DNA of 64,000 bases from Symbiodinium natans (Eukaryota > Sar > Dinophyceae > Suessiales > Symbiodiniaceae). Positions within the stretch are counted from its first letter, which is position 1, and the number at the start of each line of letters is the position of its first letter. The stretch lies in assembly GCA_905221605.1 (NCBI GenBank), contig CAJNDS010002348.1, forward strand, positions 292,501 to 356,500, written 5' to 3'. A program made the translations under genes and the position numbers. Shown piece by piece: positions 20,390 through 31,138 of this stretch. The notes below the pieces were generated by a model. It worked only from the letters and a program-made list of their open reading frames with translations. It did no database searches and had not been told where the DNA came from.

Positions 20390-20865
20390 CCTTATAAGGA
20401 AGTTGATTGTTTTCGAAGATAGTTTCAATAATCTTTAATTAAATTGGCCCTTTAGGGGTCTTTTCGGGTTCAAAAAAGACCTATTTGCTTAAGAACCCCC
20501 GAGAATATAAGGCCGTGTGCCAATCCTAACTGCTTGTAACAGGGTCGTGGCCCACACACGCGACATACCCAGGATATGTATCAATGCCCGGGGTTTTGCG
20601 ACAGACCTGCTTGTTGTTGTCTTGTTTCCCCTTTTGGCTTCCAGTCGTGCATGCGCGCGACAGAGGTCCGTATCAAGACGGGCGTTACATAGGTCTGTAA
20701 CAGATGGTTTCGCGCGCGGTCCGCGACAACCGGGGGTTTTGGCACAATTAAATAAGACAATTTCGAGAATCTTTATCCTGCCCTTGGAGGGAGGTTGACA
20801 ATTTTTGGAAGATAGTTATAGTCTTTATATTGCCCTTTAGAAGGAAGTTGATTTTTTTTGGAGGG
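20390..20865. repeat. Segment bounded by diverged direct repeats
   Basis: GGAAGTTGATTGTTTTCGAA and TAGTTTCAATAATCTTTA at 20398-20440 recur as GGAGGTTGACAATTTTTGGA and TAGTTATAGTCTTTA at 20790-20830, with a partial third at 20840. Between them lies a 93-codon ORF (20517-20798) rich in Arg/Ala. It has no recognised domain and is not called as a gene. Confidence 0.5.
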
Positions 20866-20936
20866 GGGGGGTTTAGGGTTTAGGGTTTAGGGTCTAGGGG
20901 GGGGTCTCTTAAGCAATTCGTGGGAGCGTTTCAGGG

Positions 20937-20980
20937 GTGCCGGCGCCAGCTCAGGAACTGGAAATGGACTTGGAGTTGAT
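20937..20980 (+). CDS. Small exon candidate
   Basis: After CGTTTCAG: GAGASSGTGNGLG, ending GGA|GTTGATT. Unknown product. Confidence 0.33.
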
Positions 20981-21144
20981 TTTTTTTGGGGTTTAGGGAG
21001 TGTAGGGTTGAGGGTTTAGGGTTTAGGGTTTAGGGTTTAGGGTTTAGGGTTTAGGGTTTAGGGTTTAGGGCTTCGGGTTTAGCAATTATAGGCTTTACAG
21101 CCCCTCCAAACCCCAGACCCTAAAGCCCTAAGACCTGCCAAAAG

Positions 21145-21275
21145 CCGAGGCGGAAGTTGCTCTCGGAGATCTTGCTCAAGGGCTATCCCCCAAAGAAGTA
21201 CAACGTTCACTCCCCAGAGCCCTTCTGTGGGCGGCTTGGGGGCTTCGGGGGCTTTCTCTGCCACTTCATAGCTGA
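21145..21275 (+). CDS. Terminal exon candidate
   Basis: After TGCCAAAAG: EAEVALGDLAQGLSPKEVQR, then LLWAAWGLRGLSLPLHS and TGA. One long clean frame of 43 codons. Unknown product. Confidence 0.48.
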
Positions 21276-21440
21276 ATGAGTGCACTTTACACTTTCTGGG
21301 ATACGATAGTTATTTCCCCTGTAGAACTGAAAGTGTACACTTTTGGGGGGGCTTATGAACTCAGCAACTAAGGCCATAGAAGCCCCTAAACCCTAAGCTT
21401 TAAACCCCAAGCCCTAAACCCCAAACCCCAAACCTCACCT

Positions 21441-21517
21441 CGCCCCCTAAGCCCAGCCCCCCTCTCGCCCCCTATTTGGCTCCCCCTTTGACTGTTCAAT
21501 TGCCGAGAATCCTAACC
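21441..21517 (+). CDS. Exon candidate
   Basis: Frame SRPLFGSPFDCSIAENPN ends at a canonical ACC|GTGTTTGG. The acceptor is unclear. Confidence 0.33.
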
Positions 21518-21631
21518 GTGTTTGGGGTTCAGGGTTTAGGGTTTAGGGCTTAGGGCTTAGGGCCCGAAACCCTGAGCGCTCCAAGGCAGGACCACGGAGC
21601 TTCATATGGTCCAGTACATTCTCTTAAAGGG

Positions 21632-21946
21632 ATGTATGGGCCCTTAAATTTGTGTAGGGTATGTAAGGGGGGTGTCTATTGTGGTCCCCTTTTAACAGGG
21701 CCCATACTGAGGGACTACCCTAAGAAAGCTACCAAGCCCTTACGCTTTGACCCTATCAAGACGGCCATAGTCAGCAACGCCCCCGACACAAACGCAAATC
21801 CCCGGCCAAAGCCCACAAGATCTAAACACACACACAAGCCCCCCCCACCCCAAAATCTCTACAAACCCGAAGCGTCCGAAAATCCTAAACATCCTAAACG
21901 CCCTAAGAACCCCGAAAAGTCCACAAACAGCCTAAAACCCCCCTAA
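21632..21946 (+). other. 104-codon ORF over a dispersed repeat, not called as a gene
   Basis: The frame overlaps repeat family D at 21656-21720 and ends in a Pro/Lys tail made of CCCTAAA-derived sequence. A possible true exon part is KTAIVSNAPDTNANPRPKP. Confidence 0.3.
21656..21720. repeat. Dispersed repeat family D, copy 2
   Basis: Shares GGTATGTAAGGGG ... GTCCCCTTTTAACAGGGCCC ... GAGGGAC with 3305 and 40258. Confidence 0.6.
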
Positions 21947-22319
21947 CCACCCTAAAGCTCTCAATTCCTCGAACCCTCAAGGTCTCAAAACACTCCGAAG
22001 CCTCAAACCCGCAGTCCCTGAAACCCTCGCACCCTCAAACCATAAAGCTCTCAAAGCCTCAAATCCTAAAATCTAACTTGGAACCATGGGCCCCAAAGTA
22101 TGGTCCCTTACCCTTGTTTATAGGGATTTCCGAGGTATGTGGCCTTATTGTGTATAGTGTATATGAGGGTTCTACAAGAAGGGACCCAAATTAAGCGCCC
22201 ATACACGGACACTAAACCCTAACCCTAAACCCTAGACCCTAGACCCTAAACCCTAAACCCTAAACCCTAAACCCTAAACCCTAAACCCTAAACCCTAAAC
22301 CCTAAACCCTAAACCCCAG

Positions 22320-22425
22320 GAGGAGTATCTCAGGGCACAGACTCGGAACCTTCGCCTAAACGTCCTCCTCTTGCTGATCAGGCCTTGGTCCTCCGGGCTC
22401 TGGAGTGGGTCGAGGCAACCTCCGC
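22320..22425 (+). CDS. Exon ending at a T15-G tract
   Basis: After CCCCAG one frame runs to TCCGC|GTTTTTT: GVSQGTDSEPSPKRPPLADQ, ALVLRALEWVEATSA. The presumed intron starts with GT, then a run of T and a run of G. Unknown product. Confidence 0.48.
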
Positions 22426-22726
22426 GTTTTTTTTTTTTTTTGGGAGGGGGGGGGGGGTTAGGGTTCAGGGTTTAGGGTTTAGGATGTAGGGTTTAGGGTT
22501 TGGGGAGTTTGGGGAGGTTAGGATTTTGGGTTTATGGTTAGGGTTTCGGTGTTTTTGGGAAGTTTAGGGTTGGGTTGTGTAGGTAGGGAGTCTAGGGTTT
22601 AGGGTTTGGGGATTTTAGGGTTGAGTGCGTAGGGCATTGGGGGGAGGGGGGTAGAAGCATGCAGACTTGATGAACAGGGTCTATTTAAGTAATTTAATTT
22701 AGAGTGTCTAGGGCTTTAGCACCCCT

Positions 22727-22975
22727 CGTTTTCGGGGCCGAATTTCGTCTTCAGGAGCCGAATTTCGGCTTCAGGGCCGAATTTCGTCTTCAGCGGCCGA
22801 ATTTCGTCTTCGGGGCCGAATTTCGGCTTCAAGGGCCCAATTTAGGCTTCAGGGCCAAATTTAGGCTTCAGGGGCCGAATTTCGTCTTCAGTGCCGAATT
22901 TCGTCTTCAGGGCCTAATTTCGGCTGGGCCGAATTTCGTCTTCAAATTTCGTCTTCGAATTTCGTCTTCGCCACC
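22727..22975. repeat. 18-20-bp degenerate tandem repeat
   Basis: About a dozen copies of GCCGAATTTCGTCTTCAGG with TCGGCTTC variants. The ORF through it (22704-23060) is a translation of the repeat. Confidence 0.9.
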
Positions 22976-23109
22976 CCCGGAAAAGGGGACCCACTTCCCC
23001 GGATCTCTGAATGTGTTACATATATATATATATATTATCTATATATATATATATATATGAGAGAAAAACCTTTCGGGTCTATTTTGCTTCTATGCTTGCT
23101 TGTGTATGT

Positions 23110-25240
23110 GAAAGTGAAAGTAAATAATTTAAATTATTTAAATAATTTAAATAATTTAAATCGAGCCTTTGTAAGGACTTCACCAAGAAATCTAAATATT
23201 TAAATTAATTTAAATAATTTAAATAATTTAAATAATTTAAATTATTTAAATACGGCCCTTTAATTTATTTAAATTATTTAAATTGTCAAAAGGGTTTTCG
23301 GGGATTTAAATAATTTAAATAATTTAAATCGAGCCTTTGTAAGGACTTCACCAAGAAATCCAAATATTTAAATTAATTTAAATAATTTAAATAATTTAAA
23401 TAATTTAAATAGGGCCATTTAATTTATTTAAATTATTTAAATTGTCAGAAGGGTTTTCGGGGATTTAAATAATTTAAATAAATTAAATGGCCCTATTTAA
23501 ATTATTTAAATTATTTAAATTATTTAAATTAATTTAAATATTGGGGTTTCCTGGGGAAGCTCTCCAGAGGATTTAAATTATTTAAATTATTTAAATTGTC
23601 AAAAGGGTTTTCGGGGATTTAAATAATTTAAATAATTTAAATAATTTAAATAATTTAAATCGAGCCTTTGTAAGGACTTCACCAGGAAATCCAAATATTT
23701 AAATTAATTTAAATAATTTAAATAATTTAAATAATTTAAATAATTTAAATAGGGCCATTTAATTTATTTAAATTATTTAAATTGTCAAAAGGGTTTTCGG
23801 GGATTTAAATAATTTAAATAAATTAAATGGCCCTATTTAAATTATTTAAATTATTTAAATTATTTAAATTATTTAAATTAATTTAAAAAAAGGGGTTTCC
23901 TGGGGAAGCTCTCCAGAGGATTTAAATTATTTAAATTATTTAAATTGTCAAAAGGGTTTTCGGGGATTTAAATAATTTAAATAATTTAAATAATTTAAAT
24001 CGAGCCTTTGTAAGGACTTCACCAGGAAATCCAAATATTTAAATTAATTTAAATAATTTAAATAATTTAAATAATTTAAATAATTTAAATAGGGCCATTT
24101 AATTTATTTAAATTATTTAAATTGTCAGAAGGGTTTTCGGGGATTTAAATAATTTAAATAAATTAAATGGCCCTATTTAAATTATGTAAATTATTTAAAT
24201 TATTTAAATTAATTTAAATATTGGGGTTTCCTGGGGAAGCTCTCCAGAGGATTTAAATTATTTAAATTATTTAAATTGTCAAAAGGGTTTTCGGGGATTT
24301 AAATAATTTAAATAATTTAAATAATTTAAATCGAGCCTTTGTAAGGACTTCACCAGGAAATCCAAATATTTAAATTAATTTAAATAATTTAAATAATTTA
24401 AAAATAATTTAAATAGGGCCATTTAATTTATTTAAATTATTTAAATTGTCAAAAGGGTTTTCGGGGATTTAAATAATTTAAATAAATTAAATGGCCCTAT
24501 TTAAATTATTTAAATTATTTAAATTATTTAAATTAATTATTTAAATTATTTAAATTATTTAAATTATTTAAATTAATTTAAATATTGGGGTTTCCTGGGG
24601 AAGCTCTCCAGAGGAATTAAATTATTTAAATTATTTAAATTGTCAAAAGGGTTTTCGGGGATTTAAATAATCTAATAATTTAAATAATTTAAATCGAGCC
24701 TTTGTAAGGACTTCACCAGGAAATCCAAATATTTGAATTAATTTAAATAATTTAAATAATTTAAATAACTTAAATTATTTAAATAGGGCCATTTAATTTA
24801 TTTAAATTATTTAAATTGTCAAAAGGGTTTTCGGGGATTTAAATAATTTAAATAATTTAAATTGCCCTATTTAAATTATTTAAATTATTTAAATTATTTA
24901 AATTATTTAAATTATTTAAATTATTTAAATTATTTACATTAATTTAAATATTGGGGTTTCCTGGAGAAGCTCTCCAGAGGATTTAAATTATTTAAATTAT
25001 TTAAATTATTTAAATTATTTAAATTATTTAAATTGTCAAAAGGGTTTTCGGGGATTTAAATAATTTAAATAAATTAAATGGCCTTATTTATTTAAATTAT
25101 TTAAATTAATTTAAATATTAAGGTTTCCTGTGAAAGCTCTCCAAAGGGTTTTAAATTACTTAAATTCTTTGAATTGTGAAAAGCGTTTTCGAGCATTTAA
25201 ATGATTTAAATAATTTAAATCAAGCCTTTAGAAGAATTTC
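23110..25240. repeat. AATTTAAAT satellite with palindromic higher-order units
   Basis: About 2.1 kb of 9-bp AATTTAAAT units interrupted by fixed spacer words. The word CGAGCCTTTGTAAGGACTTC starts at 23162, 23330, 23661, 24001, 24332 and 24694, so the full higher-order period is about 331-362 bp; GTCAAAAGGGTTTTCGGGG marks the centre. On the opposite side AAATATTGGGGTTTCCTGGG is an imperfect reverse complement of the CCAGGAAATCCAAATATT arm, and AGGGCCATTTAATTT pairs with AAATTAAATGGCCCT. Each unit is thus a large inverted repeat. No coding potential. Confidence 0.95.
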
Positions 25241-25291
25241 GCCAGGATATTTTTAATTAATATAATTGTGATAACATTGCATTCCTTAGCC

Positions 25292-25630
25292 TGAGTTATC
25301 ATAGTTATGATAACTTTAGGCACCAAGCCGAGTTATCATAATTATGATAACTTCAGGCTCCCCAAGCTGAATTATCATAATTATGATAACTTTAGGCTCC
25401 CCAAGCTGAGTTATCATAATTATGATAACTTCAGGCTCCCCAAGCTGAGTTATCATAATTATGATAACTTTAGGCTCCCCAAGCTGAGTTATCATAATTA
25501 TGATAACTACAGGCTCCCCAAGATGAGTTATCATAATTATGATAACTCTAAGCTCCCCAAGCAGAGTTATCATAATTATGATAACTTTAAGCTCCCAAGT
25601 ACAATTATCATAATTGTGATAATAACATTT
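25292..25630. repeat. 39-bp tandem repeat with a perfect 22-bp palindrome
   Basis: Eight and a half copies. Each holds AGTTATCATAATTATGATAA-CT, a perfect 22-bp palindrome, plus the spacer TCAGGCTCCCCAAGC. Being 13 codons long, the unit makes open frames on both strands (repeats SYHNYDNFRLPKL and VIIIMITQLGEPK). These are regarded as by-products. Confidence 0.95.
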
Positions 25631-25719
25631 TGAGTTGAAGTTTTCACCGCAAGCGCTAAATCGCAAGCCCTGATGCCTAAGATTTTCGGTTCAAGTTTGC
25701 ATAAGCATGACTCTGGCAA

Positions 25720-26620
25720 AATTTGGCCAAATCGAGCTACGCATTTCTCATCGCGTACGACGAGCAGCCCGATTTGGCCAAATTTTGCCGGGCAGCCTTC
25801 GGGCAAAATTTGGCCAAATCGAGCTGCTCCTCGTACGCGAGGAGAAATGCGCAGCTCGATTTGGCCAAATTTTGCTTGAAGGCTGCCAGGCAAAATTTGG
25901 CCAAATCGAGCTACGCATTTCTCATCGCGTACGACGAGCAGCCCGATTTGGCCAAATTTTGCCGGGCAGCCTTCGGGCAAAATTTGGCCAAATCGAGCTG
26001 CTCCTCGTACGCGAGGAGAAATGCGCAGCTCGATTTGGCCAAATTTTGCTTGAAGGCTGCCAGACAAAATTTGGCCAAATCGAGCTACGCATTTCTCATC
26101 GCGTACGACGAGCAGCCCGATTTGGCCAAATTTTGCCGGGCAGCCTTCGGGCAAAATTTGGCCAAATCGAGCTGCTCCTCGTACGCGAGGAGAAATGCGC
26201 AGCTCGATTTGGCCAAATTTTGCTTGAAGGCTGCCAGGCAAAATTTGGCCAAATCGAGCTACGCATTTCTCATCGCGTACGACGAGCAGCCCGATTTAGC
26301 CAAATGTTGCCGGGCAGCCTTCGGGAAAAATTTAGCCAAATCGGGCTGCTCGTCGTACGCGAGGAAAAATGCGCAGCTCGATTTGACCAAATTTTGCTTG
26401 AAGGCTGCCAGGCAAAATTTGGCCAAATCGAGCTGCGCATTTCTCATCGCGTACGACGAGCAGCCCGATTTAGCCAAATTTTGCCGGGCAGCCTTTGGGC
26501 AAAATTTGGCCAAATCGGACTGCTCGTCGTATCCGATGAGAAATGCGCGGCCTGATTTGGTCAAATCTTGCCCGAAGGCTGCTCTGCGAAATTTAGCCGC
26601 AAACTTTTGTTTTGAGGTTT
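25720..26620. repeat. 174-bp tandem repeat of palindromic units
   Basis: The word CATTTCTCATCGCGTACG recurs at 25742, 25916, 26090, 26264 and 26438, exactly 174 bp apart. Within a unit, GCTCGATTTGGCCAAATTTT-GC is followed after 14 bp by its exact reverse complement, and CGCATTTCTCATCGCGTACG by a near-exact inverted copy, so nearly the whole unit is an inverted repeat. Long ORFs occur in two + frames and one - frame because 174 is a multiple of three; no frame is preferred. Confidence 0.95.
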
Positions 26621-26994
26621 GAAACACACCAGGGTTTACAGAAAACCTTTTGTCGTTCGGGTTGAAGGCATGCAGGGGCTTACAGGAAAAAATGCTTTTT
26701 GAGGTTGGATTTAGTCGAGCCGGCCTCCCGAAGGCGAGCCGGGTTCATGATACTGAAACTCAGTCCCGGCCGCCCACAGGCAGGCATCTAAACCTAAGCC
26801 GGCAATGAAATCTAAACCGTTAACCTTTAAGCTTATAAACCCGAACCCATAGAACGTAAATCATTGGGAACCTTAAGGGTTTAAGGTTTAGGAATTTAAA
26901 CATGAACCCTAAACCCTTTAAGGTCAGAACTCTAAAACCCTATAGGGTCTAAAGGGTTCAATGGTTCCAACCCTAAAGGTGCTTTCCTGAAATT

Positions 26995-27288
26995 TGCTTG
27001 GGCTGCAGAAGGGAGCGGTGGGGTCGCACCAGATGTTGACCAGGGGCTCTGCGTCAAAATTTGGTGCGATCCGACCGCCCCGCTTCGCTTCTTTTGCTTG
27101 CAGAAAGAAAGGGCGGTCGTATCGCACCAAATTTTGACCAGCAGCTCTGTGTCAACATTTGGTGCGATCGGACCGCCCCTCTTTCCTGCTTTTGCTGTGA
27201 CTGCAGAAGGGGGGGTCGGATCGCGCCAGATTTTGACCAGGGCTCTGCGTCAGAGTTTGGTTGGTGCGATCCGACCGCCCCTCTTCCT
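26995..27288. repeat. About 100-bp inverted-repeat array, three copies
   Basis: GGTGCGATCCGACCGCCCC (27063, 27160, 27263) alternates with its inverted form GGGCGGTCGTATCGCACCA, with TTTTGACCAG and CTCTGCGTCA near the loops. Confidence 0.85.
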
Positions 27289-27389
27289 TGAAAATATTTT
27301 AATTGGGTTTTCTAAATATATGCATTATTTGAATAACTTAAATCCTGCAAGGCGGGTGGGGGGGGGACTGGCTCCTTCCTTGTGGAAGA

Positions 27390-27448
27390 ATTAATGGTGG
27401 TGGTGGTGGTGGCGGTGGTGGTGGTTGTGGTGGTGGTGGTGGTATAGG
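27390..27448. repeat. GGT microsatellite
   Basis: About 18 GGT/GGC/TGT triplets. Confidence 0.95.
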
Positions 27449-27639
27449 TGCCTCAGACGCTTGCGACTCCTCTATGCTGCACCTGCATTTCTACACATGT
27501 AGATGAGTGTAGTATATGTACTATGGTGTTTACTAATATAGGAGAGTATAGAGTATATACTAGTATATAGTATAGAATCCAGTACAGACAAGATCGAAAC
27601 ATGTATAGTATAGTATATCGTACATTATATTATTGTAAA

Positions 27640-27795
27640 CACTATATAGCCTACACTCTAGTATTGTCTTTACTATAGTGCCCAATATAGAATGTAGTGT
27701 TGTATATAGCATCGTATGCAGCATAAAGTCTGGTATATGGCAGTACATAGTCTCAAGATTAAAGTTTGAAGTATATATAGTCTGGAAAGCTTTTA
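27640..27795. repeat. Flanking direct repeat, left copy
   Basis: AGTATTGTCTTTACTATAGT ... GCATCGTATGCAGCATAAAG ... TATATAGTCTGGAAAGC is repeated in diverged form at 30705-30825. The two copies bracket about 2.9 kb of hairpin arrays. Confidence 0.7.
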
Positions 27796-27796
27796 G

Positions 27797-27985
27797 CCGA
27801 ACACCATAAAGTCACTAAGCAAACACGTCTGACATCACTGAGTGTTCGAAGAAGCAGTCATTTTAATTATGGAATACCCTGGTGTAGAGAACCCTGTGGC
27901 CCCTGCCACATATTAATGAGCCGAACATCATGAAGCCAACAAGCAAACACATATGAAACCAATGAGTGTTTGAAGAACCAATGTT
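27797..27985. repeat. 124-bp diverged tandem pair
   Basis: AGCCGAACACCATAAAGTCA ... GAGTGTTCGAAGAAGC recurs 124 bp later as AGCCGAACATCATGAAGCCA ... GAGTGTTTGAAGAACC. Confidence 0.75.
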
Positions 27986-28009
27986 TGTTTCAAGGGGTTT
28001 AAAGCAATC

Positions 28010-28400
28010 AAAAGACGGACAGCCTAGATCTACACTCCACGGCTTTGTCAGAGAAAACAGTACCGCGTAGATCCAGGCGAATTGTGACGGATAAAGCCTG
28101 CCTGGATCTACGCGCAACAGTTTTTTGGAAAGAAAACAGCACCGCGTAGATCCAGGCAGATTTGGTCCATCGTGGCTTCTCTAAGAATGTGACGGCAAAA
28201 GCCTGCCTGGATCTACGCGCCACGGCTTTTTCAAAGAAAACAGTACCGCGTAGATCCAGGCAGATTTTGTCCATTGTGGTTTCTTACAAAATGTGACGGA
28301 TAAAACCTGCCTGGATCTACGCGCCACGGTTTTTGGTAAGAAAACAGCACCGCGTAGATCCAGGCCTGGATCTACGCGCCACGGCTTTGTCAGAATCCAG
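28010..28400. repeat. Hairpin array with 15-bp stems
   Basis: Alternating CGCGTAGATCCAGGC and GCCTGGATCTACGCG make four stem-loops about 120 bp apart, with loops of conserved ACGGCTTTTTCAAAGAAAAC type. Open frames on both strands follow from the symmetry. Confidence 0.9.
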
Positions 28401-28570
28401 TCAGATTTTGTCCTTCATAGTGGAAGGACATTTGCTCACAGTATTTCCCGTCCCCGAGACGCCAGACCCACAAACATAGGCATAACCCCACGGGATTTGA
28501 GGTTTAAGGATTTAAGCCTCAAGCCCTGAGGGCTTTAAGGTTCTATACGACCCTAAACTTTAAAGCCTAG

Positions 28571-28872
28571 AGTCCTAGAGGGTTCAATGGCTCAAAAACC
28601 TAAGGTCTGGGCATGTATACCTTCAGCGCGTTTTAGGGTGAAAACCTTTGAACCTTTGAGAGCCCTATAGGGTTTTAGGGTTCTGACCCTGAACGGTTCA
28701 GGGTTAAGGTTCTTACACACAAGGCATAGGCTTATGGATTTTAAGGTCTAGGGATTTAAGCCTCAAACCCCATAGGGTTATAAGGTGTTATCGTGTAGGT
28801 AGCTAAACCTGCAAACTTGATAGGGTTCAATGGTTCAGAAACCCAAGGTCTGGGCATGTATACCTTCAGCGT
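28571..28872. repeat. Direct repeat pair 249 bp apart
   Basis: GGGTTCAATGGCTCAAAAAC ... GTCTGGGCATGTATACCTTC at 28571 recurs at 28820. The surrounding sequence has short degenerate CCTTAAACC-like words but no gene. Confidence 0.75.
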
Positions 28873-28879
28873 TAATCAA

Positions 28880-29740
28880 GACACAGGCAGAAGATTCATG
28901 GAGGACTTACCTTCACAATCAATGGCTCTTTTAAGCCCGTACAAAAATTCCATTAGTGAATCCAGTCTTTTCATATTATGCAAAAGGACATCGTTTATTG
29001 GTACTTCCAAACGCACCTATTTTACTTTATTTAACGAGCCTCTAACTTCATTGTAGTGTACTTTTCTTTTTCTTAATTCACCCCTTAGACATGAACTCGA
29101 TACTATTTGCAGGTTGGGTTTAGTTTGAATTGCCCGGCTTAGCTTTAAATGCCTACATCCTAAACCCTAAACCTGTCAACCTTAACCCGGTAGGGCTTAA
29201 AGGTTAAGGCTTAATCATACAGGGTCTCGGGGCTCTCTTTAAAACCCTAACCCCTTGACCGATAGGGTATAAGAGAATAGGCCTGCAAACAATAACATGG
29301 AGCTCAGCGGAGCGGGGGGAAGGTAGGGCAGGAAGGGCGAGGGGGTCGGGTGGGTCGAGGGTGTTCAGGGGTCCTGGCGCTGTGTTGGAGAACCCGCCCC
29401 CCCCCAACCCCCCGTTTATAAGCAAACTTGATGCTTATAAACAATGTAAGCAAACTTGATGCTGATAAACAACATGTTGTGTGACAAAAACTCTTTCCAA
29501 TCAAGATTGAATACCCAAATTGCCAACTCATACATAGAAGATTGATACGCGGATTACCAACTCATACATATAACAAATGCCTAAACCTTAAACCCTTAAG
29601 GTTTAAACTGTATGGGCTTAGGTTACAATGCCTAAATCTTAAAGCCTGAACTTTAAAAAAAACCTAACCCCATAGGGTTTAAAGGTTAAGGGACTTAAGA
29701 CTACAAGCATTCGGACGCGTATCTTGAGGGGGGGAATTCT
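28880..29740. other. No supported gene
   Basis: AT-richer sequence with short ORFs (for example 28817-29056, 79 codons from a TTG) and a 30-bp tandem pair at about 29430-29490 (AAGCAAACTTGATGCT). Nothing recognisable. Confidence 0.5.
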
Positions 29741-29749
29741 CAAGAATTT

Positions 29750-30665
29750 TTGTTTCCCAAAATTCTTAAGAATTCGTACACGAATTCTTCAGAATTCTTA
29801 AGACTTCAGCATGAAAATGGAAGATTCAAGGTGTTTGGGAGTCTCTTATCCAGGCATCTTCAATTCTCAGCGTTTACTTCCGAGAATTCTTGAGTTTTTG
29901 AGTCTTAAGAGTTTTTAAGAATTTAAGACTGAAACATTGAAGATTGAAGATTGAAGATTGAAGATTGAGGATTTCTGGGAGACTCATATCCAGGAATCTT
30001 CAATTCGGAGTGTCTATTTCCCAGAATTCTCAAGAAGTCCTAAGAAGTCTTAAGAAGTCTGAAGAAGGCTTAAGAGTTCTTAAGGCGTAAGACCGAAAAT
30101 TGAAGATTGAAGATTCCTGGAAGGCTCCTACCCAGGAATCTGCAATTCTCAGTACTTTCTTCCCAGACTTCTTAAGAATTCTTAAGAATTCTTAAGACTT
30201 AGACCGGAAATTTAAGATTGAAGATTGAAGATTCTTGGGAGACTCATATCCAGGAATCTTCAATTCTCACTGTTTACTTACCAGAATTCTTCAGAAGTCT
30301 TAAGAATTCTTAAAACTTAAGACCTTGAAGCTTTCTGCATCTAAGAGTAAAACTGAAGATTCCTGGGCAAGAGTATCCCGGAAATCTTGAATTCCATCTC
30401 CAATTTTCAGTCTTAAGCCTGAAGAGTTCTTAAGGCTTCTTAAGACTTCTTAAGATTTTCTGGGAAAGGAAAAGTAAGAATGGAAGATTCCTGGGCAGGA
30501 CTATCCCGGCAATCTTCAATCTTCAATTTCAGTCTTAAGTCTTAAGCCTTCTTAAGATTTCTTAAGATTTCTGGGAAAGGAAAAGTAAGAATGGAAGATT
30601 CGTGGGCAGGAGTATGCCAGGAATCTTCAATCTTCAATTTGCAGTCTTAAGACTTCTTAAGAATC
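29750..30665. repeat. Seven-copy hairpin array (GAAGATTCCTGGG family)
   Basis: Copies at about 29825, 29945, 30105, 30225, 30350, 30482 and 30592: GAAGATTCCTGGG, a short loop, then CCCAGGAATCTTCAATTCTC. Between them are AAGAATTCTTAAGAATTC palindromes. Spacing 110-130 bp. Confidence 0.9.
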
Positions 30666-30704
30666 GTATATATACATATATACATATATATGTGTATACA
30701 CTAT

Positions 30705-30825
30705 ACAGTACACTATAGTCTTGTCTATACTATAGTGTACAGTATAGACTGCAGTATTGTATAGCGTATCGTATGCAGCATTGCTTAAAGTTTGTAATAT
30801 ATACAGCCTAGAAAGTATTTATAGC
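30705..30825. repeat. Flanking direct repeat, right copy
   Basis: Diverged copy of 27640-27795: AGTCTTGTCTATACTATAGT ... GCGTATCGTATGCAGCA ... ATATACAGCCTAGAAAG. Confidence 0.7.
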
Positions 30826-31138
30826 ATATATGAAAAAGCAGCCTTCTGGTCTGTGTAGCTCACGTGTTTCGTTACATGCTGAAGGGCAAGGTGTTGTGAA
30901 TCGCATGACCATCCCCAGTCTGCTGCCACAGGGCTCCTTTTTGACATAGCTCGGGCGTCTACTACTTCGCAGTGACACGACCATGGTATCGTTTCAAAGC
31001 AAAACCTTTTGCGTTCGCTAGTTATTACTTTTCCGACGTGCAATGTCATCTATCATTTTCTAAGAGAGCGGCGAATTGATAAGCAACTGTAGTCTTCAAC
31101 AACACAGTTTTGTTGTTTTGGTTAGTCTCCTGGCTGCC

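Noticed and set aside
25707-26622. Large repeat proteins (282 and 299 codons on +, 221 on -)
   Set aside because: The 174-bp unit is palindromic and a multiple of three, so all frames open together; no start or splice context and no frame preference.
28010-28400. CRISPR array
   Set aside because: The repeats alternate in orientation as hairpin stems and the intervals are themselves conserved, not unique spacers; no cas genes and a eukaryotic context.
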